A stretch of DNA of 64,000 nt from Stutzerimonas kunmingensis (GCF_014764705.1 NZ_JACXXG010000007.1:110392-174391), one strand, 5' to 3'. Shown: positions 29,915-39,000, counted from the first letter of the stretch. A program made the numbers and translations. Notes: generated by a model not told the origin, from the sequence alone.

Positions 29915-30027
29915 GGCATTCGCGGGACGTTTTCCGTGTCCGCACCCGTGGCGCGCTCCCAATAATCGAATCGCCAGGCCAGCCGGATGCGGCGGCCTCG
30001 TTCGAATCGACCAAGGGAATCGCAACC

Positions 30028-31899
30028 ATGACAACAAGATCGCACCCCGGCACACCCCGTCCGCTCGCCCTCGCTGTGCAATGCCTGACGCTGGCTGGCA
30101 GCCTGGCGCTGGCCGCTGCCGCCCAGGCCAAGCCGGTCAGCTGGGAAGACATCGCCAAGGATCATCTGTCCACCGAAAACGTCCTGCAGTACGGCATGGG
30201 CACCAATGCACAGCGCTGGAGCCCCCTGGCGCAGGTCAACGAGAGCAACGTATTCAAGCTGACCCCGGCTTGGTCGTTCTCCTTCGGCGACGAGAAGCAG
30301 CGCGGCCAGGAATCCCAGGCCATCGTCCATGACGGCGTGATCTACGTGACCGGCTCCTACTCGCGCGTATTCGCCCTCGATGCCAAGACCGGCAAGCGCC
30401 TGTGGAGCTATGCCCATCGCCTGCCCGATGACATTCGCCCGTGCTGCGACGTGGTCAACCGCGGCGCCGCCATCTATGGCGACAAGATCTACTTCGGCAC
30501 CCTCGACGCCCGCGTCGTGGCGCTGAACAAGGACACCGGCAAGGTCGTCTGGAACAAGAAGTTCGGCGATCACGGCGCTGGCTACACCATGACCGGCGCA
30601 CCGACACTGGTCAAAGATGCCAAGACCGGCAAGGTGCTGCTGGTACACGGCAGCTCCGGTGACGAGTTCGGCGTCGTCGGCAAGCTGTTCGCCCGCGACC
30701 CGGATACGGGCGAAGAAGTCTGGATGCGCCCCTTCGTCGAGGGCCACATGGGCCGTCTCAACGGCAAGGACAGCACGCCGACCGGCGACATCAAGGCGCC
30801 GTCCTGGCCGGACGATCCCAACCACCCGACCGGCAAGAAGGAAGCCTGGAGTCAGGGCGGCGGCGCGCCATGGCAGAGTGCGAGCTTCGATCCGGAAACC
30901 AACACCATCATCGTCGGTGCGGGCAACCCCGCCCCGTGGAACGGCTGGGAGCGCACCAGCGATGGCGGCGACCCGAAGGACTACGACAGCCTCTACACCT
31001 CCGGGCAGGTCGGCGTCGATCCGAGCACCGGCGAGGTGAAGTGGTTCTACCAGCACACCCCGAACGATGCCTGGGACTTCTCCGGCAACAACGAGCTGGT
31101 GCTGTTCGACTACAAGGACAAGAACGGCAAGACCGTCAAGGCCACGGCCCACGCCGACCGCAACGGTTTCTTCTATGTCGTCGACCGCAAGGACGGCAAG
31201 CTGCAGAACGCCTTCCCCTTCGTCGACGGCATCACCTGGGCCAGCCATATCGACCTGAAAACCGGTCGGCCGGTGGAGAACGAGGGCCAGCGCCCACCCA
31301 AGCCGGAGCCGGGCGAGAAGCACGGCAAGTCGGTCGAAGTATCCCCGCCCTTCCTCGGTGGCAAGAACTGGAACCCCATGGCCTACAGCCAGGATACCGG
31401 CCTGTTCTACGTACCGGCCAACCACTGGAAGGAGGACTACTGGACCGAGGAAGTCAGCTACAAGAAAGGCTCGGCCTATCTCGGCCAGGGCTTCCGCATC
31501 AAGCGCATGTACGACGACCACGTCGGCATCCTGCGCGCCATGGACCCGACCACTGGCAAGGTAGCCTGGGAACACAAGGAAAAACTCCCGCTGTGGGCCG
31601 GCGTGCTGGCGACCAAGGGCAATCTCGTCTTCACCGGCACCAGCGACGGCTACTTCAAGGCCTTCAACGCGAAAACCGGCGACGAGCTGTGGAAGTTCCA
31701 GACCGGCAGCGGCGTGATTTCCCCGCCGATCACCTGGGAACAGGACGGCGAGCAGTACATCGGCGTGACGGTCGGTTACGGCGGTGCCGTGCCGCTGTGG
31801 GGCGGCGACATGGCCGTACTGACCAAGCCGGTCGCCCAAGGCGGGTCGTTCTGGGTATTCAAGCTGCCGGATTGGGAGAAGAAGACCGCCAAGCGATGA
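30028..31899 (+). CDS. exaA: Calcium-type quinoprotein ethanol dehydrogenase ExaA (PedE)
   Basis: A 623-residue periplasmic PQQ enzyme, the same length as P. aeruginosa ExaA and very close to it. It has a signal peptide (cut after AAAQA), the RPCCDVVNRG cysteine pair and propeller docking motifs. The catalytic aspartate D350 is in NDAWDFSGNNE; the residue two positions later is serine (352), so it lacks the lanthanide-specifying aspartate and is expected to use calcium. It oxidises ethanol and other alcohols and passes electrons to cytochrome c550. The ATG at 30028 has AAGGGA upstream; the frame upstream runs through the promoter gap and is not coding. Confidence 0.95.
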   Translation: MTTRSHPGTPRPLALAVQCLTLAGSLALAAAAQAKPVSWEDIAKDHLSTENVLQYGMGTNAQRWSPLAQVNESNVFKLTPAWSFSFGDEKQRGQESQAIVHDGVIYVTGSYSRVFALDAKTGKRLWSYAHRLPDDIRPCCDVVNRGAAIYGDKIYFGTLDARVVALNKDTGKVVWNKKFGDHGAGYTMTGAPTLVKDAKTGKVLLVHGSSGDEFGVVGKLFARDPDTGEEVWMRPFVEGHMGRLNGKDSTPTGDIKAPSWPDDPNHPTGKKEAWSQGGGAPWQSASFDPETNTIIVGAGNPAPWNGWERTSDGGDPKDYDSLYTSGQVGVDPSTGEVKWFYQHTPNDAWDFSGNNELVLFDYKDKNGKTVKATAHADRNGFFYVVDRKDGKLQNAFPFVDGITWASHIDLKTGRPVENEGQRPPKPEPGEKHGKSVEVSPPFLGGKNWNPMAYSQDTGLFYVPANHWKEDYWTEEVSYKKGSAYLGQGFRIKRMYDDHVGILRAMDPTTGKVAWEHKEKLPLWAGVLATKGNLVFTGTSDGYFKAFNAKTGDELWKFQTGSGVISPPITWEQDGEQYIGVTVGYGGAVPLWGGDMAVLTKPVAQGGSFWVFKLPDWEKKTAKR

Positions 31900-31906
31900 G
31901 TCGAGC

Positions 31907-31930
31907 CGTGCCCGCCACCGTGCGGGCACG
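31907..31930 (+). terminator. Hairpin after exaA
   Basis: A perfect 9-bp stem CGTGCCCGC / GCGGGCACG with a 6-base loop, seven bases after the exaA stop. There is only a weak T tract (CTCATGTTCT). Confidence 0.55.
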
Positions 31931-32064
31931 CCTCATGTTCTGAAGATACAGCGGTTCGCGCGGCGCGCCTGGCCTGGTCGGCTGCGGGTTGGCGCTCTCG
32001 TCGACAGGCCCAGGAACGCCGCGCGACCGCTTTTTCTCCCCCGCCCTGCCCCAGGTGACCTCCC

Positions 32065-32718
32065 ATGAACACCGCTAACCGCTTGCTTCTGCCACTGCTC
32101 CTGTTGGCCAGCGCGTCCGCCATCGCCGCAGACGACGCTCCTCTGACGATCAACGGCTGCGTACTCCAGCCCGAGAGCCAGTGTGCCAACGCCGACCTGC
32201 GCGGCGCCGACCTGAGCAATCAGGATTTGCGCCGTATCAATCTCGCCGGTGCCAACCTGTCCGGCGCCAACCTGCGCCACGCCAACCTCGACCTGGCCAA
32301 TCTGGAAAAAGCCGACCTCAGCGGTGCCACGCTTAACCGCGCCAGCCTGCAACAGGCCAACCTGCGTCTGGCCAATTTCACCGATGCCCGGCTGATCGCC
32401 ATCCAGGGCTGGGGCCTGTTCGCCCAGGCCGCCCAGTTCGAGAGGGCCGACCTCACCGGCGCCTACCTCGAGTTCGCCCGCATGAGCGGCGCCCAGATGC
32501 ACGACAGCACGCTGCACGCCGCCGACCTGGAAATGACCTGGCTGAGCAAGGCCGACCTTCTGGGCGCCGATCTCACCGATGCCAACCTGCAGGAGGCCAA
32601 GCTCAACGACGCCAACCTCGGCAACGCCGTGCTGACCGGCGCACGCCGGCATTACGCGACCTTCCAGGGCACCAACATGGAAGGCTGCAAGGACTGCCCG
32701 GTCGATTGGGAGAAATGA
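32065..32718 (+). CDS. Exported pentapeptide-repeat protein (PedD-like)
   Basis: A 217-residue protein with a signal peptide (cut after AIAA) and about twenty A(D/N)LxX five-residue repeats in two blocks, which fold into a right-handed beta helix. Cysteines lie near each end (NGCVLQPESQC and GCKDCPVDW). It is likely periplasmic. Homologues sit next to exaA/pedE in other Pseudomonas; function unknown. The start has AGGTGACC upstream. It follows exaA by 165 bp and could be on the same transcript. Confidence 0.8.
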   Translation: MNTANRLLLPLLLLASASAIAADDAPLTINGCVLQPESQCANADLRGADLSNQDLRRINLAGANLSGANLRHANLDLANLEKADLSGATLNRASLQQANLRLANFTDARLIAIQGWGLFAQAAQFERADLTGAYLEFARMSGAQMHDSTLHAADLEMTWLSKADLLGADLTDANLQEAKLNDANLGNAVLTGARRHYATFQGTNMEGCKDCPVDWEK

Positions 32719-32842
32719 AGCGCCGGCGATAGGCCAGTTCAATCGCCGGTATAGAACAAACCATTGGCCTTCGACCTCAGGAAAAGGACTCCTGCGCCGA
32801 TCAAGTGACTGGGCGGCCTTGCCCTTCACTGGATGCCAATAA

Positions 32843-34159
32843 ATGTTCAACAAGAACCTGAAACGAGAACTGGCTGAATTGCGCGAGGAAGCCGCAATCA
32901 ATCTGCAGATCAAGAACTCGTTGTACAGGGAGATGATGGTCCTGGAACTGGACCCGCAAGGACGCATTCAGCACGCCAACGAGCTGTTCCTCAGCGAAAT
33001 GGGTTATCGCCGCGACGACCTCATCGGCCGCTCCGTCGACGACTTCTTCAGCCAGCAATTTCGTACCGAACCGAACTACGCACGCCTCAAGACCGCCATG
33101 CAGCGTGCCGAGCATCTCAGCGGTGCCTACCGACTGCTGCGGGCCGACGGCAAGGAAGCCTGGCTGCGTTCGATCTGGCAGCCGATCAAGGGCTCGGATG
33201 ACACATTGCACCACTACACCCTGTGCGCCACCAACCTGACCCGTACCATCGAAACCTCGCGCGAACACGAGAGCGTGGTCAACGCGCTGCTGCGCTCCAC
33301 CGCGGTGATCGAGTTCGACCTCGGCGGGCATGTCATCACCGCCAACCAGCGCTTTCTCGACGGCATGGGCTACCGCCTCGAGCAGATCAAGGGCAAGCAC
33401 CACCGCATGTTCTGTGAACGGGAGGAAAGCGAGTCGCCGGCCTATCGCGAATTCTGGGCTAGCCTCAACCGTGGCGAGTACATCGCCGAACGCTTCAAGC
33501 GTATCGATGCCCACGGCCAGACCGTATGGCTCGAAGCTTCCTACAACCCGGTGCTCGATGCCTACGGCAAGCTGTACAAGGTGATCAAGTTCGCCACCGT
33601 CATCACCGACCAGGTCAACCGGGAGATGGCCGTGGCCGACGCCGCAACGATTGCCTACGACACCTCCCAGCACACCGACCTCAGTGCCCAGCGCGGCGCG
33701 CAAGTGGTCCAGCAAACGGTCGAGGTAATGCATCGTATCGCCCAGCAGATGCAGGAAGCCTCCGACGGTATCGAGGCGCTGGACAAGCAGTCGCAGCTGA
33801 TCGGCGCGATCCTCAAGACCATCAGCGGTATTGCCGATCAGACCAACCTGCTGGCCCTCAACGCCGCCATCGAAGCCGCACGGGCTGGTGATCAGGGCCG
33901 TGGCTTCGCCGTGGTGGCCGACGAGGTTCGCCAGCTGGCGGCCCGCACCAGCAAGGCCGCCGAGGAAATCGTCGGTGTCGTGCAGAAAAACCAGGACCTG
34001 GCGCAAGCCGCTGTGCACAGCATGAGCGCGAGCCGTGACCAGGCCGAGCAGGGACTGGAATTCGCCAACCAGGCCGGCGCGGTGATCGTCGAGATCCAGG
34101 ACGGCGCGCAGCGCGTGGTCAGCGCGGTCGGGCAGTTCGCCAGCCAGTTGAAGAACTGA
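32843..34159 (+). CDS. Soluble PAS-PAS methyl-accepting chemotaxis protein (BdlA-like)
   Basis: A 438-residue receptor without membrane segments. It has two PAS domains (about 25-135 and 145-260) and a short signalling domain with the conserved hairpin tip [19 protein letters not shown] at about residues 331-350. The domain order and length resemble P. aeruginosa BdlA and Aer-type energy sensors. It probably senses redox state or a cytoplasmic ligand and feeds the chemotaxis kinase. No TACCAAGG box was seen in front. The ligand (heme, flavin or none) cannot be told. Confidence 0.85.
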   Translation: MFNKNLKRELAELREEAAINLQIKNSLYREMMVLELDPQGRIQHANELFLSEMGYRRDDLIGRSVDDFFSQQFRTEPNYARLKTAMQRAEHLSGAYRLLRADGKEAWLRSIWQPIKGSDDTLHHYTLCATNLTRTIETSREHESVVNALLRSTAVIEFDLGGHVITANQRFLDGMGYRLEQIKGKHHRMFCEREESESPAYREFWASLNRGEYIAERFKRIDAHGQTVWLEASYNPVLDAYGKLYKVIKFATVITDQVNREMAVADAATIAYDTSQHTDLSAQRGAQVVQQTVEVMHRIAQQMQEASDGIEALDKQSQLIGAILKTISGIADQTNLLALNAAIEAARAGDQGRGFAVVADEVRQLAARTSKAAEEIVGVVQKNQDLAQAAVHSMSASRDQAEQGLEFANQAGAVIVEIQDGAQRVVSAVGQFASQLKN

Positions 34160-34268
34160 TGGCGAGCCTGTCCACAGCAGATCGGCATATGAAGGGTGGC
34201 CGCGCTACAGCCGAGTCGGCACCGCTGCCTCAGGCTGACTCGATCATCAGCGTTCGGAGGACGCCAGC

Positions 34269-34904
34269 TTGACGCAGAAGCTGATCATTCATATCCGCCA
34301 GCATCCGAATGTCGACGGGCTGCCGCGCTTCGACGGGCTGACGTCGGCGAGCATCGTCACCCCCGCGACGGCGGACGAGTTTCGCGCGGCGGTGGAGGAA
34401 ATCATGGGCTTTGCCTGCATCGGTTTCGATACCGAATCCAAACCGACCTTCAAGGTGGGCGAAGTCTCCAGCGGTCCGCACCTGATCCAGTTCGCCACCC
34501 CGGCAAAGGCCTACCTGTTCAGGATCGGCGTGCCCGGCTGCATCGAAGCGGCCAGCGCAATCCTGCAATCGCCCGCGCTGGCGAAGATCGGTTTCGGGCT
34601 GAAGTCGGATCGTTCCAGGCTGCACGGCAAGCTGGGCATCCGACCGACCAGTCTGCTGGACCTGGGCTCGGTGCTTCGCTATCAGGGCAAGAAAGGTCAG
34701 GTCGGCCTGCGCGGTGCGGTGGCCGCGGTGCTCGACGCACGGATCGAAAAATCCCGCAGCGTGGCCACCTCGAATTGGGCGAACCCCGCGCTGACCGTGG
34801 CACAGCAGGCCTACGCAGCCAACGATGCCTACGCCGCGCTGCGCGTGTTCCTCGGCCTGAGCGCAGAGCAGCAGGCGATGCTGCTCGCGGCGCTACCGCG
34901 CTGA
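34269..34904 (+). CDS. DEDDy-type 3'-5' exonuclease
   Basis: A 211-residue RNase D/WRN-like exonuclease domain standing alone. Exo motifs: GFDTES (DxE), FGLKSDRSRL (second Asp) and AYAANDAYAALRVF (Tyr-x3-Asp). It likely trims DNA or RNA 3' ends; the target is unknown. It begins with TTG, with GGAGG eight bases upstream, which decides the start. It seems unrelated to alcohol oxidation and may be a passenger. Confidence 0.82.
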   Translation: MTQKLIIHIRQHPNVDGLPRFDGLTSASIVTPATADEFRAAVEEIMGFACIGFDTESKPTFKVGEVSSGPHLIQFATPAKAYLFRIGVPGCIEAASAILQSPALAKIGFGLKSDRSRLHGKLGIRPTSLLDLGSVLRYQGKKGQVGLRGAVAAVLDARIEKSRSVATSNWANPALTVAQQAYAANDAYAALRVFLGLSAEQQAMLLAALPR

Positions 34905-34931
34905 CAGGGCTTCGGCGGCAGTCAACAGGAG

Positions 34932-36095
34932 TCAGGCCAGCCCATGCGCCCGGCGTTGCAGGAAGGTCAGCGCTGCATACGCCAGGACGCCCAGCGCCGC
35001 CGACAGCCACAGCGCCCGCGTACCGAAGTCGTCGATCAGCAGCGCGAACACCAGCGGCGAAAACGCTTGGGCGAAACGTGCCGGCACCATCAGCAGCCCC
35101 TGGCGCAGGCCATAGCCATGGGGGCCGAATATCGCCAGCGGCAAGGTTCCTTTGGCAATGGTCAGAATGCCGTTGCCGCCGCCATGCAGAAGCACGAATG
35201 CGGTGGTCGCAGGTGCACCCACCAGCATCACGCCAGCCGCGCCGATGGGATGGGCGATAGCGGCGAGACGGGCCGAGATCAGTGGATGGAAGCGCTGCAG
35301 CAGGACGAACTCCAGGCAGCGCGCCCCGACCTGGGCCGGCCCGACCAGCGCCGCGATTCCGATGGCCGCGGCCGCTGACAGCCCGGACTCCTGCAACAGA
35401 CGTGGCAGGTGCGCCGCCATCGCCGTGCTGGTGAACCAGGTGGCGGCGAAGACGAAGGCCAGCAACGCCATGGTCAATCCTGCACCTGAACGTCCGTCTG
35501 TCTGCGCTTGCTCTGCCGCGGTCGGAGCCGGCTGCACGCCAACCGGAATCAGCAGCCGGTTCAACGGCAGCCCGAGCAGCAGATGCGCTCCGGCCCATGT
35601 GAGGCATGTGGCGCGCCAGCCGAATTCGGCGTTCAGCCAGCCGCTGATCGGCCAGCACACCGTACTGGCGAAGCCGGCGAGCAAGGTGATGCCGGTGATC
35701 GCGCCGCGTGCATCGCGACCGTAGATGCCGGCAAGCGTGGAGAAGGCCGACTCGTAAAGGCCCAGCGCCATGCCGATGCCGATCACCAACCAGCCGGCCC
35801 AGAGCATCAGCGGTCCGTTGGCCAGGCCGAGCATGGCCAGGCCAACGGCAAAAACGATGCTGGAAAGCGCCAGCACATCGCGCCCGCCATGATGGTCGAT
35901 GCGCTTGCCCGACAGCGGTCCGAGGACGGCCGTGACGATCAGTGCCAGGGAAAATGCAGCGAATACATTGCCTGTGGAAATGCCCAGCTCGCTCGCCATC
36001 GGTTCGGCGAGAATGGCCGGCAGGTAGTAGGTCGAGCCCCAGGCCAGGGTCTGTGCACTGCCGAGTGCAAGAACGATGCGCAGACGTGACGGCAT
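34932..36095 (-). CDS. MFS transporter
   Basis: A 387-residue, 12-segment major facilitator with the loop motif GPLSGKRIDHHGGRDVLAL between segments 2 and 3. It starts QTLAWGSTYYLPAILA, a pattern shared by a subgroup of Pseudomonas MFS proteins of unknown substrate. The ATG at 36095 is taken; a GTG four codons earlier is possible, and neither has a strong ribosome site. It is convergent with the exonuclease gene (27 bp apart). Confidence 0.82.
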   Translation of the reverse strand: MPSRLRIVLALGSAQTLAWGSTYYLPAILAEPMASELGISTGNVFAAFSLALIVTAVLGPLSGKRIDHHGGRDVLALSSIVFAVGLAMLGLANGPLMLWAGWLVIGIGMALGLYESAFSTLAGIYGRDARGAITGITLLAGFASTVCWPISGWLNAEFGWRATCLTWAGAHLLLGLPLNRLLIPVGVQPAPTAAEQAQTDGRSGAGLTMALLAFVFAATWFTSTAMAAHLPRLLQESGLSAAAAIGIAALVGPAQVGARCLEFVLLQRFHPLISARLAAIAHPIGAAGVMLVGAPATTAFVLLHGGGNGILTIAKGTLPLAIFGPHGYGLRQGLLMVPARFAQAFSPLVFALLIDDFGTRALWLSAALGVLAYAALTFLQRRAHGLA

Positions 36096-36283
36096 GCTCA
36101 GCGGCACCCGCCAGCGGCACGTTGCGAGACGAGGGGGTAATGATGGACGCGGTTCATCCGTGCTCCTGTGCTGCCGTCAACCAGTCGGCCAAGCTCGCCA
36201 GGATACGCAATCGCCCGTGACGATTTCACGTCAGAACCTTGAACCGCGAGCACACCGAACACCGCAGCCAGGCCGGACGCGAA

Positions 36284-36309
36284 CATGCCGGGCGCAAAGG
36301 CCCGGCATG
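36284..36309 (-). terminator. Hairpin downstream of the TonB receptor gene
   Basis: A 9-bp stem CATGCCGGG / CCCGGCATG with an 8-base loop, 25 bp past the receptor stop codon. The T tract on that strand is weak (TTCG). Confidence 0.5.
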
Positions 36310-36333
36310 CTCGGTGCTGCTGCGACTGATCGG

Positions 36334-38634
36334 TTATAGCGCATCCCAGCGATAACGCACGCCCACCCAGCCCGCCCGGGGCGCGCCTGGGGCGATGAAC
36401 TGCTCGTGGCGCCATTCATCCGGGTCCGACTCGAAAGCGTTGCCAGCACCGACGAAGGAATTCTCGGCCAACGCACCGCCGGTGGCGTACCGCTTGTCGA
36501 AGAGGTTGTCGACCCGGCCGAACAGCGTCCAGTCACGGGCGAAGCGGTAATCGCCAGTGAGGTTTACCACCGCGTAACCTGGCAGCTTGCCGCTGCCCTC
36601 TACCTCGTCGTTGGGCTGATGACGATTGTTCTCGTTGCCGCGCACGTACTGCGACGAGTACGCCAGGACGCTGGTGCCGACTCGCAGCCGCTCATTGAGA
36701 TTCCAGTTCAGCCCCAGCTTGAGGTTGTGCTTCGGCAGGCCTGGCAGATAGTCACCGCTGGACACGCGAATCTCGTCGTCCGGGCAGCCGCCCTCGCCTT
36801 CGGTGCTGTTGTTCTCGGCGAGAATGCAGGCCCCGGAGCGGAAGGTGGCGTGCAGGAAGGTGTAGTCCACCCGCCAGTCGAATGGCCCCTGCTCGCCAGC
36901 CAGACCCAGTTCGATGCCCTGACGACGGGTGCGGCCAAAGTTGGTGAAGTAGCCCATGCTACCGCCGGTGCCGACGAACAGCAGGTCATCATGGTTCATG
37001 CTGCGAAAGGCCCCGAGGTTCCAGCGGGTGCCGCCGGCCAGTTCGCCGCGTACACCGACCTCCAGCGTGCGGGTGACAACCTGATCGAGGAAGGGGTCGG
37101 CCGCCATGGCGTTTGGCAGGCTGCATGGGTTTGCAGGGTCCGCGCAGCCCAGCTCGATTGGTGTCGGGGCACGGTTACCCTGGGAAAAGCCGCCGTAGAC
37201 AGTGACCGCCGGTTGTAGCTGCCAGGCAAAACCCAGCGCGGGATTGAGCTTGCGATAGGTGAAGTCGCCGTTCAGCGCATCGCCCATGCGATCGGTGTTC
37301 ACCACGCGCGTGCGGTTGTAGCGCAGCGAGCCGGTCAGCTGCAGCGCGTCGGTCAGCGCCCAGGTGTCGGTGGCATAGAGGCTGGAAGTACGGGTGCGCC
37401 CCAGCAGGCTATTGGCCTGTTCCTCCTCTTCGCTGGCGGCGATTCCGCGCTCGTCGGTCAGCTCGCCGCCCTGCTCGCTCTGGTGGAAGCTGGCGCGGGT
37501 GTTGTCGTGGGACAGTCCTAAGGCGAATTGATGCGCACCTACATGCCGCGCCCACTGCAGCGCCAGACCGTAGGCACGTTGCGCGGTGCGGGTACGGTTC
37601 AGCACGCCGCTTTCCGGCCCTTCGCCGATAAAGCCGCCGTCTTCCCACGCCTCGTATTCGTCCTCGTACTCATCGTTGCCGTCGCCATTGAGCGTCGCGG
37701 TATGTGTGCGGCGCAGATAGACCGTGCCGGAAAGCCGATCGTTGTCGTTGAGCCAGTGGCTGGCGGACAGGGCCATCAGGTGGCTGCGGTTCTCGGTCTG
37801 GTCGGGATAGGTGAAGATCGACTCGCGCCGCTGGTCGTACATGCTCTCCGGGATCAGGCCGTTGCCGATCAGATCGTTGTCGGCATGCGCCAGCGTAAGG
37901 GCCAGATCGGTGGTGTCGGTAGTCCAGGCGAACTTGCCGAACAGCTGGCGCACCTCGGACGGCGAATGGTCACGCCAGCCGTCCTCATCCATGCCTTCGG
38001 CGGCCAGGTACCAGGAGAACTCCTCATGGCTACCACCCTGTTCGATTGCACCGCCCTGGCGTCCGAACGAGCCGCCGTAGATTTCCGCCGAGCCACCTGG
38101 ATGGGTATCGCCACGTTTGGTTTGCAGCGCCAGCGCGCCGCCCAGCGTGTTCAGGCCGTACAACGGGTTCGAACCCGGCACCAGGGCCATGTTGGCAATG
38201 GCGGTGTTCGGGATCAGGTCCCAGTGCACCACATCGCCGAACGCTTCGTTGACTCGCACCCCATCGAGGAAAACCGAAAGCCCCTGCGGCGTACCGAGCA
38301 GCGGCGAGGCGGTGAAGCCACGATAGTTGAGGTCCGCCTGGTACGGATTGCCCTGGATCTCGTTGACGTTGACGCTGGGCAGTCCGCGCTGCAGCTTCTC
38401 GGCCAGCGACTGGCCGCCGAGCCGCCGCAGGTCTTCGTCATCCAGCGACTGGATGTTGGACGGTACCTGATCCTTTGGCAGCTCGATGCCCGGCAACGGT
38501 GTGGTACCGATCACCTCCTGACTGCCGAGATCGAGCGTCTGCTCGGCATGAACGGACGCCGGCAACAGTGCGGCGATGGCGAGGGACAGCAACGTACGTC
38601 GGGGCGTCGCGCTGCAACAGAGCTGGTACGGCAT
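36334..38634 (-). CDS. TonB-dependent outer-membrane receptor
   Basis: A 766-residue receptor: signal peptide (cut after SVHA), plug domain at about 40-175 (QSLAEKLQRGLPSV, NYRGFTASPLLGTPQGLSVF), and a beta-barrel ending in the outer-membrane signal ..GWVGVRYRWDAL. There is no extra N-terminal signalling domain, so it is a plain importer. One predicted outer loop (about residues 317-333) is strongly acidic: NGDGNDEYEDEYEAWED. Its promoter gap holds two GGGAA-N3-TTCCC palindromes like those before pedH and exaA, and it lies beside the pedS2/pedR2-like genes. Ligand unknown; lanthanide-chelator, PQQ or other metal chelate are the candidates. The ATG has AAGGA upstream. Confidence 0.88.
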   Translation of the reverse strand: MPYQLCCSATPRRTLLSLAIAALLPASVHAEQTLDLGSQEVIGTTPLPGIELPKDQVPSNIQSLDDEDLRRLGGQSLAEKLQRGLPSVNVNEIQGNPYQADLNYRGFTASPLLGTPQGLSVFLDGVRVNEAFGDVVHWDLIPNTAIANMALVPGSNPLYGLNTLGGALALQTKRGDTHPGGSAEIYGGSFGRQGGAIEQGGSHEEFSWYLAAEGMDEDGWRDHSPSEVRQLFGKFAWTTDTTDLALTLAHADNDLIGNGLIPESMYDQRRESIFTYPDQTENRSHLMALSASHWLNDNDRLSGTVYLRRTHTATLNGDGNDEYEDEYEAWEDGGFIGEGPESGVLNRTRTAQRAYGLALQWARHVGAHQFALGLSHDNTRASFHQSEQGGELTDERGIAASEEEEQANSLLGRTRTSSLYATDTWALTDALQLTGSLRYNRTRVVNTDRMGDALNGDFTYRKLNPALGFAWQLQPAVTVYGGFSQGNRAPTPIELGCADPANPCSLPNAMAADPFLDQVVTRTLEVGVRGELAGGTRWNLGAFRSMNHDDLLFVGTGGSMGYFTNFGRTRRQGIELGLAGEQGPFDWRVDYTFLHATFRSGACILAENNSTEGEGGCPDDEIRVSSGDYLPGLPKHNLKLGLNWNLNERLRVGTSVLAYSSQYVRGNENNRHQPNDEVEGSGKLPGYAVVNLTGDYRFARDWTLFGRVDNLFDKRYATGGALAENSFVGAGNAFESDPDEWRHEQFIAPGAPRAGWVGVRYRWDAL

Positions 38635-38768
38635 GGGTGGTCCTTGTTCTTGTTGGCCGATCGGACTGGCCAGGCCACCCGCATTAGCAACGCGGCGAGA
38701 CCCGCGGACTACTGCATGCTGGCAACCTGCCAGACGCGATTATCAAGAGCCGTGGCGCGGTGCCGACA

Positions 38769-38781
38769 GGGAAGAATTCCC
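38769..38781. promoter_or_regulatory. GGGAA-N3-TTCCC palindrome, first copy before the TonB receptor
   Basis: GGGAAGAATTCCC followed by GGC, about 140 bp upstream of the receptor start codon. Its centre is 22 bp (two helical turns) from the second copy. Confidence 0.6.
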
Positions 38782-38790
38782 GGCTCTAGC

Positions 38791-38803
38791 GGGAAAAATT
38801 CCC
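38791..38803. promoter_or_regulatory. GGGAA-N3-TTCCC palindrome, second copy before the TonB receptor
   Basis: GGGAAAAATTCCC followed by GGC. Both copies point the same way and face the same side of the helix, as expected for cooperative binding of two dimers. Confidence 0.6.
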
Positions 38804-38870
38804 GGCCGCATGGAGATTGGTCTTACGACCAGCGCACTAGCTGGGGCCCACGACTTTCGCAAGGCACAAG

Positions 38871-38908
38871 CGCCCCGCCCACCGTGTACAGGCGGGCAGG
38901 CGTTTTTT
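38871..38908 (+). terminator. Orphan plus-strand terminator
   Basis: CCCGCC / GGCGGG stem with flanking CGCC / GGCG pairing, followed by TTTTTT on the plus strand. The protein genes on either side are on the minus strand, so the T run would end an unannotated plus-strand transcript, possibly a small RNA. Confidence 0.55.
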
Positions 38909-39000
38909 GGGAGTAGATTGAAGAGGTGCTGCGGACCCAGCAGACAGGCATGCCCCGCATCGCCGCAGGGAGCAGGAAGATCCGAAACGGTTAAGGCCGA

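Larger units (their letters stand above)
29719..30027. other. Divergent promoter region of exaB and exaA
   Basis: This 309-bp gap holds no gene. It contains a CTCCTCCCTTGGTA box (29829-29842), extra TACC/GGTA half-sites (about 29854-29860 and 29873-29879), and one GGGAA-N3-TTCCC palindrome (29902-29914). Both kinds of element recur in other promoter gaps of the island. Confidence 0.65.
38635..39000. other. Intergenic region between TonB receptor and pedR2-like genes
   Basis: A 366-bp gap without a protein gene. It holds the twin palindromes described below and, further right, a plus-strand terminator-like hairpin with a T6 run that has no plus-strand gene before it. Confidence 0.6.

Noticed and set aside
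29890..31929. Open frame of 679 codons on the minus strand opposite exaA
   Set aside because: It is a shadow of the exaA codon pattern in GC-rich DNA; no motif, signal peptide or ribosome site, and exaA itself is certain.
32723..32749. CCGGCGAT/ATCGCCGG inverted repeat after the pentapeptide gene
   Set aside because: The 11-base loop and lack of a T run make it a poor terminator; it may be chance in GC-rich DNA.
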